Of a stretch of DNA of 64,000 nucleotides, positions 21,014 through 29,829 are shown in pieces. The first letter of the stretch is position 1. Every line of letters begins with the position of its first letter. Origin of the DNA: Gemmatimonadaceae bacterium (GTDB taxonomy: Bacteria; Gemmatimonadota; Gemmatimonadetes; Gemmatimonadales; Gemmatimonadaceae); assembly GCA_019637445.1 (NCBI GenBank), contig JAHBVS010000002.1, positions 186,001 to 250,000 of the forward strand, written 5' to 3'. The position numbers and the translations under genes were made by a program. The notes beneath the pieces were generated by a model that was given only the letters and a program-made list of their open reading frames with translations, made no database searches and was not told the origin of the DNA.

Positions 21014-21026
21014 GGACATATTGTCC
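21014..21026. promoter_or_regulatory. GGACA-TAT-TGTCC operator between EcoRII-like and Dcm-like genes
   Basis: A perfect 5+3+5 inverted repeat, GGACATATTGTCC, ends four bases before the methyltransferase ATG. From memory, the M.SsoII methyltransferase (a Dcm/EcoRII relative with an N-terminal HTH) represses its own gene through a GGACA-N3-TGTCC site. The methyltransferase encoded here also has an N-terminal HTH, so autoregulation of the divergent pair is likely. Confidence 0.65.
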
Positions 21027-21029
21027 GCC

Positions 21030-22295
21030 ATGTCTCCCACCGAAGAGAATCCGGCACTCCGCGCGGTGCACCACGCGCTGCGCTTCTGGACCCAAGCCGA
21101 ACTCGCCGAACGCCTCGGCGTGCAGCCGCGGACCGTTCGGCGCTGGGTAGCTGGAGAGTCGACTCCAAAGTGGGGCGTGGTCCGCAGCATCGAGGATGAA
21201 CTAGCACGCGACGAACGTCCGCGCCAGCCTGACTTCACCTTCATTGACCTGTTCGCCGGCATCGGTGGCCTCCGGAGGCCCTTCGAGGAGCTGAACGGCC
21301 GCTGTGTGTTCACTTCTGAATGGGACGCCCACGCCGCGAGAACCTACACGGCGAACTTTCCCGACGGGCACCAGCTCTGGGGCGACATCACGAAGAAGGA
21401 CCCCAAGGAGGTTCCGGACCACGACTTGCTCCTCGCGGGGTTCCCCTGTCAGCCGTTCAGCCTGGCGGGGGTGTCGAAGAAGAACAGCCTAGGCCGGGCG
21501 CATGGGTTTCTCGACAAGACCCAAGGCACACTCTTCTTCAACATCGTCGAGATACTGAAGGCGAAGAAACCGAAGGCGTTCCTGCTGGAGAACGTGAAGA
21601 ATCTTCAGGGGCACGACGGCGGGCGCACGTTCCAGGTCATCGTAGGGGCGCTGCGGGAGCTTGGGTACACAGTCGAGACCCGAGTTATCTCCGCAGCGTC
21701 TTGGGTGCCGCAGCGTCGGGAGCGTGTCTTTCTGGTTGGGTTCCGCAGGTCGCTGAACGTTGGCTTCGACTTTGAAGCCATCAAGCGGCCGCGGCATGCG
21801 CCGACTTTGGGCGACGTCGTCCTGCACAAGCACGACGAGACTCCGGAAGAGCCGTACACGACTCGCGTCAGGGGCCGCACGGTGGTCTCGGATCGCTACA
21901 CGCTCAGCGACCACCTGTGGGGCTACCTGCAGGCGTACGCGGCGAAACATCGCGACAAGGGCAATGGATTCGGTTGTTCAGTCTTCGGACCGGACGACGT
22001 CGCCCGAACTCTGTCCGCCCGGTACCACAAGGATGGCAGCGAGATATTGATTCACCAAGAAGGAAAGAATCCCCGTCGGCTCACGCCGCGTGAGTGCGCG
22101 CGACTGATGGGGTTCGAGAAGCGGGAGGGGAAGCAAATGACCATCCCGGTCTCGGACACGCAGGCCTATCGGCAGTTCGGCAACTCGGTCGCGGTGCCCG
22201 TCGTACGGGCAATCGCCAAGGAGTTGGTCCCGCGACTGCTCCACCCAGAACGATTTGCGCCGACCGCTCCCGAACTGGAGCTGGCGGCAGGATAG
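21030..22295 (+). CDS. dcm: Dcm/M.EcoRII-type DNA (cytosine-5) methyltransferase with N-terminal HTH
   Basis: 421 residues. Residues about 10-55 are a helix-turn-helix (WTQAELAERLGVQPRTVRRW). The methyltransferase proper follows the order and wording of E. coli Dcm: FIDLFAGIGGLRRPFE (I), LLAGFPCQPFSLAGVSKKNS (IV, catalytic Cys), ENVKNL (VI), PQRRERVFLVGFRR (VIII), the target-recognition region and RTLSARYHKDGSEILI, then SDTQAYRQFGNSV (X). This resemblance points to CCWGG or CCNGG. The HTH probably represses the operon through the palindrome just upstream. It protects DNA from the divergent EcoRII-like enzyme. Confidence 0.95.
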   Translation: MSPTEENPALRAVHHALRFWTQAELAERLGVQPRTVRRWVAGESTPKWGVVRSIEDELARDERPRQPDFTFIDLFAGIGGLRRPFEELNGRCVFTSEWDAHAARTYTANFPDGHQLWGDITKKDPKEVPDHDLLLAGFPCQPFSLAGVSKKNSLGRAHGFLDKTQGTLFFNIVEILKAKKPKAFLLENVKNLQGHDGGRTFQVIVGALRELGYTVETRVISAASWVPQRRERVFLVGFRRSLNVGFDFEAIKRPRHAPTLGDVVLHKHDETPEEPYTTRVRGRTVVSDRYTLSDHLWGYLQAYAAKHRDKGNGFGCSVFGPDDVARTLSARYHKDGSEILIHQEGKNPRRLTPRECARLMGFEKREGKQMTIPVSDTQAYRQFGNSVAVPVVRAIAKELVPRLLHPERFAPTAPELELAAG

Positions 22296-22302
22296 CAGAA
22301 CG

Positions 22303-22539
22303 ATGCAGCACCGATTTGAACTTTCACTGGACGACCACGAGTTGGCGGACCTCCGTCGGGCCGCCGAGCGCGACGGCGTATCCCCCGAGCTTTGGGCGCG
22401 GCGTGTACTCGCCGGCGCGGCCGCAGAGGCGCGCTCGGAACGCCAGCGTGCCGCGCTGCAGGCGGCTGCAGCGCGTTCCGGACCACCCTCCGGCGATATC
22501 GACGAGATCCTGCGGGACATCGAGCGCGGCCGGCGGTAG
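22303..22539 (+). CDS. Small helical protein, possibly ribbon-helix-helix
   Basis: 78 residues. It begins with a short strand-like segment (MQHRFELSLDDHELADLRRAAERD) and a helix pair, as in CopG/Arc-type DNA binders, and is otherwise Ala/Arg rich. It starts eight bases after the dcm stop and ends 28 bases before vsr, so it is cotranscribed with them. An accessory or regulatory role in the restriction operon is a guess; no toxin partner is adjacent. Confidence 0.5.
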   Translation: MQHRFELSLDDHELADLRRAAERDGVSPELWARRVLAGAAAEARSERQRAALQAAAARSGPPSGDIDEILRDIERGRR

Positions 22540-22567
22540 CAGCGGGGTAGGGGCGTAGATTCCGACC

Positions 22568-22996
22568 ATGCCCCGAGGCCGAGTCTCCGCCACCCGTAGC
22601 CGCATCATGGCCGCGATCCGCGGCAAGGACACCACGCCCGAGCTGATCGTCCGCCGCGCCATCCACTCCGCTGGCCTTCGCTTCCGCCTCCACCAGCGCG
22701 ACCTCCCCGGCAGCCCCGACATCGTCCTCACGCGCATTCGCACGGTGGTCTTCGTGCACGGCTGTTTCTGGCACCATCACGACTGCGGCGGTCGCAGACG
22801 ACAGTGGCCCAAGACCCGCGCCGCGTTCTGGCGCAACAAGATCGAGACAAACGTCGCTCGCGACCGCCGGGTGCGGACATTCCTACGCGCCGCCGGCTGG
22901 CACGTGCACGTGGTCTGGGAGTGTGAGCTGAAGCAGGGGCCGGTGCTCGCCCGCCTCGTACGAACGCTGCTGCGCCGACGCGACGCGGACGTGTAG
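22568..22996 (+). CDS. vsr: Very short patch repair endonuclease
   Basis: 142 residues, full family length. It nicks beside the T of T:G mismatches that arise by deamination of Dcm-methylated cytosine. Family motifs: MAAIRGKDTTPEL near the N-terminus, LPGSPDIVL (catalytic Asp), VFVHGCFWHHHDC (zinc and metal site residues), FWRNKIETNVARDRR. It pairs naturally with the Dcm-like methyltransferase two genes upstream. Confidence 0.95.
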   Translation: MPRGRVSATRSRIMAAIRGKDTTPELIVRRAIHSAGLRFRLHQRDLPGSPDIVLTRIRTVVFVHGCFWHHHDCGGRRRQWPKTRAAFWRNKIETNVARDRRVRTFLRAAGWHVHVVWECELKQGPVLARLVRTLLRRRDADV

Positions 22997-23166
22997 CGCT
23001 CAGCAATGGGCGCCGAGAGGTCCCGCAGCCGCTCCACGCCGCCGGAACGCTAGATCAAGCCACAGGTGACAACGGTCGACCCTCAGGGGTAATGCAGTCG
23101 AGCCTCTGCGCTCCGCGAGCACCTGCCGGTGCCCGCCCCCCGAGACAGTCCAGACCCGAGATCCCT

Positions 23167-23664
23167 ATGCGCACGCCTCGCCGCGCGCTGCTTGCAGTGC
23201 TTACCGCCGTCGCCATCACGGCCTGCCAGGATGCCACCGGCCCCGCCGAGCGCTCGCCGCTCGCCGGACTCGTCCTCGGCTCACCTCAGGACAGCAGCGG
23301 CAACCCCGTCACCCCGCCGACCGGCGAGCTGAGCCCGGGCTACTTCCGCGGCACGGTCCGCGGCCCGAACGCACCGGGCACCGGCGGTGACACGCTCGCC
23401 ACCTCGCCGCGCATCGCCGGCGTGATCGTGCGCGCGTTTCCCCTGACCGCCAACACCACCGGTGGCATGCAGCTCGGTGAGATGGCCGGCCAGACCACCA
23501 CGGACGCCCAGGGACAGTTCACCTTCCCGACGATTCCGGGCGGCGACTATGCGGTCACGTTCACGCCGCCGGCCGCATCGGGATACCAAGGCATCTGGGT
23601 GACGACTGCGGTCCACGCCACAAGCCACGATTTTCCGTGGTGGGTGACGCTGCCGAGATCGTAG
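23167..23664 (+). CDS. Lipoprotein with carboxypeptidase-regulatory-like (beta-sandwich) domain
   Basis: 165 residues. The signal peptide ends in a lipobox (AITAC), so it is predicted to be membrane anchored outside the cytoplasm. Residues 60-160 contain GQTTTDAQGQFTFPTIPGGDY, the hallmark of CarboxypepD_reg/SdrD-B-type domains. No catalytic residues are seen. It stands alone. The role is unknown, possibly cell-surface binding. Confidence 0.7.
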   Translation: MRTPRRALLAVLTAVAITACQDATGPAERSPLAGLVLGSPQDSSGNPVTPPTGELSPGYFRGTVRGPNAPGTGGDTLATSPRIAGVIVRAFPLTANTTGGMQLGEMAGQTTTDAQGQFTFPTIPGGDYAVTFTPPAASGYQGIWVTTAVHATSHDFPWWVTLPRS

Positions 23665-23782
23665 GCCGCGAACCGGTCCGGACCCGCGCCGCGTCGTGCT
23701 AGCGAGCTGCGGGTCCCGGGGGTACGTTCGGGACCCACGCCCCCGCCGTGCCCATTTGGGCGAGCCAAAGCTGGAGGTCCGT

Positions 23783-24640
23783 ATGGCCGACTTTCCGCCG
23801 GTTAGCCGCAAGCCCCGCGACGACGAGATCGACGTCTTCGGGATGACGCATCCCGGGCGCGTGCGCAAGAACAACCAGGACCACTACCTCCTGGCCTCGG
23901 TCTACAAGCGCCTGCAGATCAACGCCACCAGCCTGCCCGACACCGAAGCCTTTTCGGTGGGGGAAGACCGGGTGGCGTTCATTGCGATGGTGGCCGACGG
24001 CGTCGGCGGCGGGGTGGGTGGGGAAGAGGCCAGTGCCACCGCGCTGCAGTCGGCCCTGACCTACGTGAACGACTCGATGGCCTGCTATCTCGGGCGCGAG
24101 GACAATGAGTCGGGTTTCGCCGAGGCGCTGCAGCGCGCGGCGCTGAGCTCGCACGAGGCCATCCTGGCGCGTCGCGCCGCCACCGGTGCCACGGGCACGA
24201 TGGCCACCACGCTGACGCTCTTCCTCGGCGTCTGGCCGCGCTACTACCTCCTGCAGCTCGGCGACTCCCGCTACTACCTGCTGCGCGAGGGCGTGCTCAC
24301 GCAGGTGACGCGCGACCAGACCTTCGCGGAGTCGTTGATTGAAGTCGGCGCGATGACGCGCGAGGCGGCCAAGACGTCGAAGCTGGCGAACGTGCTCTCC
24401 AGCGCGCTCGGTTCGGACGAGAGCGTGCCCGTCGTCACGCCGATGAACGCCGACTGGCGCAACATCCATCTGCTCTGCAGCGACGGGCTCACGAAGCACG
24501 TGAGCGACGAGCGCATCACGGAGATCCTCGAGTCTGCGTCCACGGCCAAGGAATCGTGTGAGCGGCTGGTGCAGGCCGCGCTCGACGACGGCGGGACGGA
24601 CAACATCACCGTCATCGTGGGACGCACGACGCCCAAGTAA
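23783..24640 (+). CDS. Soluble PP2C-type protein phosphatase
   Basis: 285 residues from an ATG with GGAGG at 23773. PP2C motifs: GMTHPGRVRKNNQDHYL, MVADGVGGGVGGEEAS, GTMATTLTLF, QLGDSRYYLLR, TRDQTFAE, LLCSDGLTKHV, GGTDNITVIVG. There is no membrane segment. A second phosphatase in the window, without a linked kinase, so it probably serves several kinases. It precedes the PQQ dehydrogenase gene by 43 bases. Confidence 0.92.
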   Translation: MADFPPVSRKPRDDEIDVFGMTHPGRVRKNNQDHYLLASVYKRLQINATSLPDTEAFSVGEDRVAFIAMVADGVGGGVGGEEASATALQSALTYVNDSMACYLGREDNESGFAEALQRAALSSHEAILARRAATGATGTMATTLTLFLGVWPRYYLLQLGDSRYYLLREGVLTQVTRDQTFAESLIEVGAMTREAAKTSKLANVLSSALGSDESVPVVTPMNADWRNIHLLCSDGLTKHVSDERITEILESASTAKESCERLVQAALDDGGTDNITVIVGRTTPK

Positions 24641-24683
24641 CGGCGTTGCGGTCGTCCGCGGCCTGCCGCACATTCTCAGCACT

Positions 24684-26669
24684 ATGCTACGGGACGCGCC
24701 CCGGCGCGCACTTGTCGCCCTGTCGATCCTCGCAGGTGCCAGCGTGTCCGTCCAGGCGCAGACCGCCGCGCAGTGGCCGAACTACGGCCGTGATGCCGGC
24801 GGGTCGCGCTTCTCACCGCTCGCGCTGATCGATACGGCGAACGTCTCCGCGCTCACGGTCGCGTGGACCTTCCAGACCGGTGAGCTCGGGACACGCGTCG
24901 AGCGCGGCTCACCGCCATCGCTTGAGGTCACGCCCATCGTGGTGGATGGCGTGATGTATATCAGCACGCCGCTCGGGCGCGTCATTGCGCTGGACCCAGG
25001 CACAGGGGCTGTGCGCTGGCGCTACGACGCGCAAGTGAACATCAACGCCGGCTACGGCGACTTCACGAGTCGAGGCGTGTCCACGTATCTCGACCCGGCC
25101 GCCGCGCCGGGTGGCGCCTGTCGCCGCCGCATCTTCGTCGCCACCATCGATGCCCGCCTGATCGCGCTCGACGCACTCACGGGCGTGCCCTGCGAACGAT
25201 TCGGTCGCGACGGGGAAGTCGACCTGCGCCGCCGTCTGCGCATCGCCCCCTTCGAGTTTCAGGCGTACCAGCAGACCTCGCCGCCGCTGGTGATCGGCGA
25301 CCTGGTCGTGGTGGGCAGTTCGATTGCCGACAACTCGCGCGCAAACCCCGCGAGCGGCGAGGTGCGCGCCTTCGACGCCCGCACGGGCGCCTTGCGATGG
25401 ACCTGGTACCCGATTCCGCAGGACGACGAGGCGATGCAGGAGCGGAGTTGGCGCGGCGGGTCGGCGCGGCGCACGGGCGGTGCGAACGCTTGGTCGGTGC
25501 TCGTCGCGGATGTGGCGCGCGGACTGATCTTCGTGCCCACCTCGAGCCCAGCGCCCGACTACTACGGTGGGCTTCGGCCCGGCGACAATCGCTACGCCAA
25601 CTCCATCGTCGCGTTGCGCGCCCGCACGGGCGAGGTCGCCTGGCACTTCCAGACGGTGCATCACGATCTCTGGGACTACGACAACGCATCGCCGCCCGCG
25701 CTGGCGGAAGTCGTACGCGAGAATGGCGCGCGCGTGCCGGTGGTGCTGCAGGCGACCAAGACGGGAATGCTCTTCGTGCTGCATCGCGAGACTGGCGATG
25801 CGGTGTTTCCCGTCGAGGAGCGCCCGGTGCCGCCGAGCAGCATTTCCACCGAGGAGGCCTGGCCGACGCAGCCGTTTACCGTGCGAACGCCGCCGCTGTC
25901 GCCGCACCGGCGCACGGCAGCGGACGCCTGGGGCATCAACGAGGAGGACCGCAGCTTCTGCGAGAATGCGCTGCGCGCGCTCGATGGCGGCACGATCTTC
26001 TCGCCACCGAGCCGTCGCGGCACCTTGGTCACGCCGTCGAACATCGGCGGCGCGCACTGGGGCGGCGTGGCGGTTGACGCGCTCAATGACCTGGCCATCG
26101 TGCCCGTCAACGAGCTCATCGCCGACGTGCAGCTGATTCCCGATCGCGAGTTCGATGCCGACGCGGCGCGTGAGATCTCCTCGCGCACCGGCGACCAGTT
26201 CACGCGGATGCGCGGCACGGGCTACGTGATGCGCCGCAGCATCCTGCGCGCGCCAAGTGGGCTGCCCTGTTCGCCACCACCTTTTGGATCGCTGGTCGCG
26301 GTCAGCCTGCGCGACGGCAACATCGCCTGGAAGGTGCCGCTCGGCACGCTGCGCCTGCCGGACGGCAATCTGGGCCCCGCCGAGTGGGGTTCGCCGAATC
26401 TCGGTGGTGCGATTGTCACCGCGGGCGGCCTTGTGTTCATCGGCGCCTCGGCCGACCGTTCGTTCCGCGCCTTCGATTCGCGTAGCGGCCGCGAACTTTG
26501 GCGCGGCGACGTGCCCGCCGGCGCCAAGGCCACGCCGATGACCTACTCGCACGGCGGCAAGCAGTACGTCGTCATTGCTGCCGGCGGTGGCGGGTTTTGG
26601 GGCGAGGCCGACAGCATCGTCGCGTTCGCCCTGCCGGATTCGACGGCAATCACTCCGCCTTCGCCGTAG
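24684..26669 (+). CDS. Exported PQQ-dependent dehydrogenase (quinoprotein, eight-bladed propeller)
   Basis: 661 residues. A signal peptide ends at about VSVQAQ. The quinoprotein alcohol/glucose dehydrogenase fold is shown by repeated W motifs (WPNYGRDAGGSRFSPL at the start; ALDPGTGAVRWRYDA; HHDLWDYDNASPP; VFIGASADRSFRAFDSRSGR; TPMTYSHGGKQYVVIAAGG). Length and motifs match membrane-free glucose dehydrogenase-like enzymes (quinoprotein ethanol/glucose dehydrogenase). No heme c motif (CxxCH) is present, so electrons go to an external carrier. The substrate is unknown. Confidence 0.88.
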   Translation: MLRDAPRRALVALSILAGASVSVQAQTAAQWPNYGRDAGGSRFSPLALIDTANVSALTVAWTFQTGELGTRVERGSPPSLEVTPIVVDGVMYISTPLGRVIALDPGTGAVRWRYDAQVNINAGYGDFTSRGVSTYLDPAAAPGGACRRRIFVATIDARLIALDALTGVPCERFGRDGEVDLRRRLRIAPFEFQAYQQTSPPLVIGDLVVVGSSIADNSRANPASGEVRAFDARTGALRWTWYPIPQDDEAMQERSWRGGSARRTGGANAWSVLVADVARGLIFVPTSSPAPDYYGGLRPGDNRYANSIVALRARTGEVAWHFQTVHHDLWDYDNASPPALAEVVRENGARVPVVLQATKTGMLFVLHRETGDAVFPVEERPVPPSSISTEEAWPTQPFTVRTPPLSPHRRTAADAWGINEEDRSFCENALRALDGGTIFSPPSRRGTLVTPSNIGGAHWGGVAVDALNDLAIVPVNELIADVQLIPDREFDADAAREISSRTGDQFTRMRGTGYVMRRSILRAPSGLPCSPPPFGSLVAVSLRDGNIAWKVPLGTLRLPDGNLGPAEWGSPNLGGAIVTAGGLVFIGASADRSFRAFDSRSGRELWRGDVPAGAKATPMTYSHGGKQYVVIAAGGGGFWGEADSIVAFALPDSTAITPPSP

Positions 26670-26850
26670 GATGGCACGGCGCGGCCCCCATATGGGGCCG
26701 CCACCGGAGTTGTGCCGCACGGACGCGCCGCGGGATCAGCCTCAAACTTCAGGAGGCGCCGCACTTCGTTCTTCGTCGCCGCGTCGGGTTCAACTCAGGG
26801 GTCCGCCGGGTATCTTTCCCACGTTGTCCCATTCTTCCCGGACCCCCGCG

Positions 26851-28971
26851 ATGCCGAGATTCTCGCTCCGCGCGGCGCTCGCCGCCCTCTCGTTGGTCCC
26901 GCTGGCCCTCGTGGCCCAGCAACCGCCGGCTCCTGCGGCGACGCCTGACGACCCCTTCATCTGGCTCGAGGACGTCGAGGGAGAGCGTTCGCTGGCCTGG
27001 GTGCACGAGCGCAACGCGCGCTCGCTTGGTGTTTTGCAGGGTGACGCACGCTTCGAAGGCCTGCAGCGCAACGCGCTCGAGATCGTGAATGCCACGGATC
27101 GCATCGCCTTCCCAAGCTTCAGCGGCTCGGTCATCACGAACTTCTGGCAGGACGCCGAGCACGTGCGCGGCATCTGGCGCCGCACGGATTTGGCGAGCTA
27201 TCGCACGGACAGCCCCAACTGGCAGGTCACGCTCGACGTGGATGCCTTGGCCAAGGCCGAGGACAGGAACTGGGTCTATCGTGGGGCGAATTGCCTCGAG
27301 CCGGCGGAGCGTTATTGCTTGGTCTCGCTCTCCGACGGTGGCAAGGACGCGGTGACGATCCGCGAGTACGATGCCGTTGAGCGCCGCTTCATCGAGGGCG
27401 GCTTCAGCTTCCCCGAAGGCAAGCAGGGCGCGAGTTGGGTGGACCGCAACACACTGCTCGTGTCGCGCGAATGGGCGCCGGGCGAGCTCACGTCGTCGGG
27501 CTATGCCTATGTGGTGAAGCGCGTGATTCGCGGCCAGCCCATTGAACGCGCCACCGAGGTGTACCGCGGCGAGCGCAGCGATGTCTCGGCGGGCGCCTTC
27601 GTGCTGCGTGATGCGGCGGGCGTGGTGCAGGCCACGCTGCTCTCGCGAGGTCGGACCTTCTACGAGCGCGAGATCCACCACCTGACGGCGACGGGCACGC
27701 GCCGACTGCCGTTCCCCGAGCGACACCAGATCCACGGGATTCTCGGTGACCGAGTGCTGTTCACGACCAACGAGGCCTGGCAGGGTTTCGTCGCCGGCGA
27801 CGTGCTGAGCTATGACCTGCGGACGCTGCTCACGCGACCCGATGCGTCGGTGCCGGAGTTGATGCTGCACCCGGGACCGCGCGAGTCGATCGAGTCCATT
27901 CGCCTGACGCGCACGCGCGCGGTGATTGCGCTCTACGAGAATGTGCGTGGCGCCGCATACGCGTATCGCCGTGAGGGCAGCGGCTGGGCGCGCAGCAAGC
28001 TGCCTATTCCCGAGAACGTCACGGTAGGCTTGGGTGCGGCCTCACGGCTTGATGACAATCTCTTTGTGACCGTGTCCGGGTATCTCACGCCCCAGACGCT
28101 GCTCTACGTGAACGCGGAGCGCGGCACGGCGGAGACGGTCAAGGCGGCGCCGGCCAAGTTCGACGCCACGGGCCTGATCGTGGAGCAGCACGAAGCCACC
28201 AGCGCCGATGGCACGAAGATCCCGTACTTCCTCGTGCGTCGCGAAGGCGCACCGCGCGACGGATCCACGCCGACGCTTCTCTACGGCTACGGCGGATTCC
28301 AGATCTCGCAGCTTCCGGGATACAGCGCCGTGCTCGGCAAGCTTTGGCTGGAGCGGGGCGGGGCATACGCCGTGGCCAACACGCGCGGCGGCGGCGAGTT
28401 CGGACCGGCCTGGCACCAGGCGGCGCTGGGGCCGAACCGCGACCGCGCGCACGAGGACTTCATTGCCGTGGCAGAGGACCTGATCGCCAGGGGTTTCACC
28501 TCGCCGCGGCGACTCGGCATTCGTGGCGGCAGCCAGGGCGGCCTCTTCATGGGCGTGGCGATGACGCGGCGCCCCGACCTGTTCAGCGCGGTCATCATCG
28601 GCGTGCCGCTGTTCGACATGATGCGCTTCCACAAGTTGCTCGCCGGTGCGAGCTGGATCGGCGAGTACGGCAATCCGGATATCCCCGAGCAGCGGGCGTG
28701 GATCGCGAAGTACTCGCCCTACCAGGCGCTGGCCGCGGGCAAGAACTATCCAACGCCGTTCATCTTCACGTCGACCAAGGATGACCGCGTACATCCTGGT
28801 CACGCGCGCAAGGCGGCGGCGAAACTGGAGTCGCTGGGGTACCCGTATCTCTACTATGAGAACACGGACGGCGGACACTCGGCGGCGGCGAATCTCGTGG
28901 AGACCGCGCGGCGCTCTGCGCTGGAGTACACCTACCTGTCACGCCAACTGATGGACAAGCCCGTTCCATGA
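26851..28971 (+). CDS. Exported prolyl oligopeptidase family serine peptidase (S9A)
   Basis: 706 residues with a signal peptide (ending ALVAQ). The N-terminal propeller starts with DDPFIWLEDVEGERSLAWV, typical for S9A. The C-terminal alpha/beta hydrolase domain has the nucleophile Ser in GIRGGSQGGLFMG, Asp in TSTKDDRVHPGHA and His in DGGHSAAA. It cleaves short peptides after proline in the periplasm (family knowledge). It overlaps the rhomboid gene by ATGA, so they are coupled. Confidence 0.93.
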   Translation: MPRFSLRAALAALSLVPLALVAQQPPAPAATPDDPFIWLEDVEGERSLAWVHERNARSLGVLQGDARFEGLQRNALEIVNATDRIAFPSFSGSVITNFWQDAEHVRGIWRRTDLASYRTDSPNWQVTLDVDALAKAEDRNWVYRGANCLEPAERYCLVSLSDGGKDAVTIREYDAVERRFIEGGFSFPEGKQGASWVDRNTLLVSREWAPGELTSSGYAYVVKRVIRGQPIERATEVYRGERSDVSAGAFVLRDAAGVVQATLLSRGRTFYEREIHHLTATGTRRLPFPERHQIHGILGDRVLFTTNEAWQGFVAGDVLSYDLRTLLTRPDASVPELMLHPGPRESIESIRLTRTRAVIALYENVRGAAYAYRREGSGWARSKLPIPENVTVGLGAASRLDDNLFVTVSGYLTPQTLLYVNAERGTAETVKAAPAKFDATGLIVEQHEATSADGTKIPYFLVRREGAPRDGSTPTLLYGYGGFQISQLPGYSAVLGKLWLERGGAYAVANTRGGGEFGPAWHQAALGPNRDRAHEDFIAVAEDLIARGFTSPRRLGIRGGSQGGLFMGVAMTRRPDLFSAVIIGVPLFDMMRFHKLLAGASWIGEYGNPDIPEQRAWIAKYSPYQALAAGKNYPTPFIFTSTKDDRVHPGHARKAAAKLESLGYPYLYYENTDGGHSAAANLVETARRSALEYTYLSRQLMDKPVP

Positions 28972-29759
28972 CACCTTGGGTCATGCGATTGCTGATCGCC
29001 AACGTGGCGATCTTCGCGCTGCAGGGCTTCCTGCCGGCGGCGCTGCTCGACCTGATGGTCTTCGTGCCGCGGCTCATCCTCGTGCGGCCGTGGTCCATCG
29101 TCACCTACATGTTTCTGCACGGCAGCCTCACGCATCTGCTGTTCAACATGCTGGGGCTGTTCTTCTTCGCCTCGCGCGTGGAGGCCCGCCTCGGGGAACG
29201 CCGCTTCCTGCTGCTGTACTTCATCAGCGGCATCACCGGCGCATTGGCCTCGCTGGCCTTCACGCCCCGGGCGGCGATCATCGGCGCCTCGGCGGGCGTG
29301 TTCGGCGTGATGATGGCCTTCGCGATGTTCTGGCCCCGCGAGCGCATCTACATCTGGGGCATCATTCCCCTCGAGGCGCGCGTCCTGGTGATCATCACCA
29401 CGGTGATGGCCCTCTGGTTCGGCATCGGCCAGCGCGGGGACGGCGTGGCGCACTTCGCCCACCTAGGCGGCTACGTCGGCGCCTGGGCCTATCTCTGGTA
29501 TGTGCAGCGCAACTCGGGTCATCGGCGCTTCCGCGAGCGCGTCAACGCCGTGGAGCCCCGCGTGATGAAGATGCGCGCCCCCACGCTGCGGAAGGAGAAC
29601 CTCAATCTCGAGGGCGTGCACCAACTCACGCGCGAGGAGGTGGACCGCATCCTCGACAAGATCAACGCGGAGGGGATGCAGAGCCTGTCGGCGGAGGAGC
29701 TGCGCTTCCTTTCGAACTTCGCGCCACTGGATGACAGAAAGACGCCGCCGGTGAGCTAG
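28968..29759 (+). CDS. Rhomboid family intramembrane serine protease
   Basis: 263 residues with six predicted transmembrane helices. The catalytic Ser is in GASAGVFGV and the His in AHFAHLGGYVG, with the HGSLTHLLFNMLGL loop typical for rhomboids. The last 60 residues (LTREEVDRILDKINAEG..LSAEELRFL) form a small cytoplasmic helical domain often found on bacterial rhomboids. It cleaves membrane-anchored substrates, which are unknown. Confidence 0.93.
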   Translation: MTPWVMRLLIANVAIFALQGFLPAALLDLMVFVPRLILVRPWSIVTYMFLHGSLTHLLFNMLGLFFFASRVEARLGERRFLLLYFISGITGALASLAFTPRAAIIGASAGVFGVMMAFAMFWPRERIYIWGIIPLEARVLVIITTVMALWFGIGQRGDGVAHFAHLGGYVGAWAYLWYVQRNSGHRRFRERVNAVEPRVMKMRAPTLRKENLNLEGVHQLTREEVDRILDKINAEGMQSLSAEELRFLSNFAPLDDRKTPPVS

Positions 29760-29776
29760 GCTCAGCGGCGGCGTTT
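29742..29776. terminator. Bidirectional hairpin terminator
   Basis: ACGCCGCCG..CGGCGGCGT hairpin followed by TTTTC on the plus strand; the stop codon of the rhomboid gene is inside the loop. It serves the convergent rhomboid (+) and sugar dehydrogenase (-) genes. Confidence 0.8.
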
Positions 29777-29829
29777 TCGCTCGAGATTGTCGCCGCAGCG
29801 GGGCGCGGGAGTGTCCGGCGAATCGTGCC

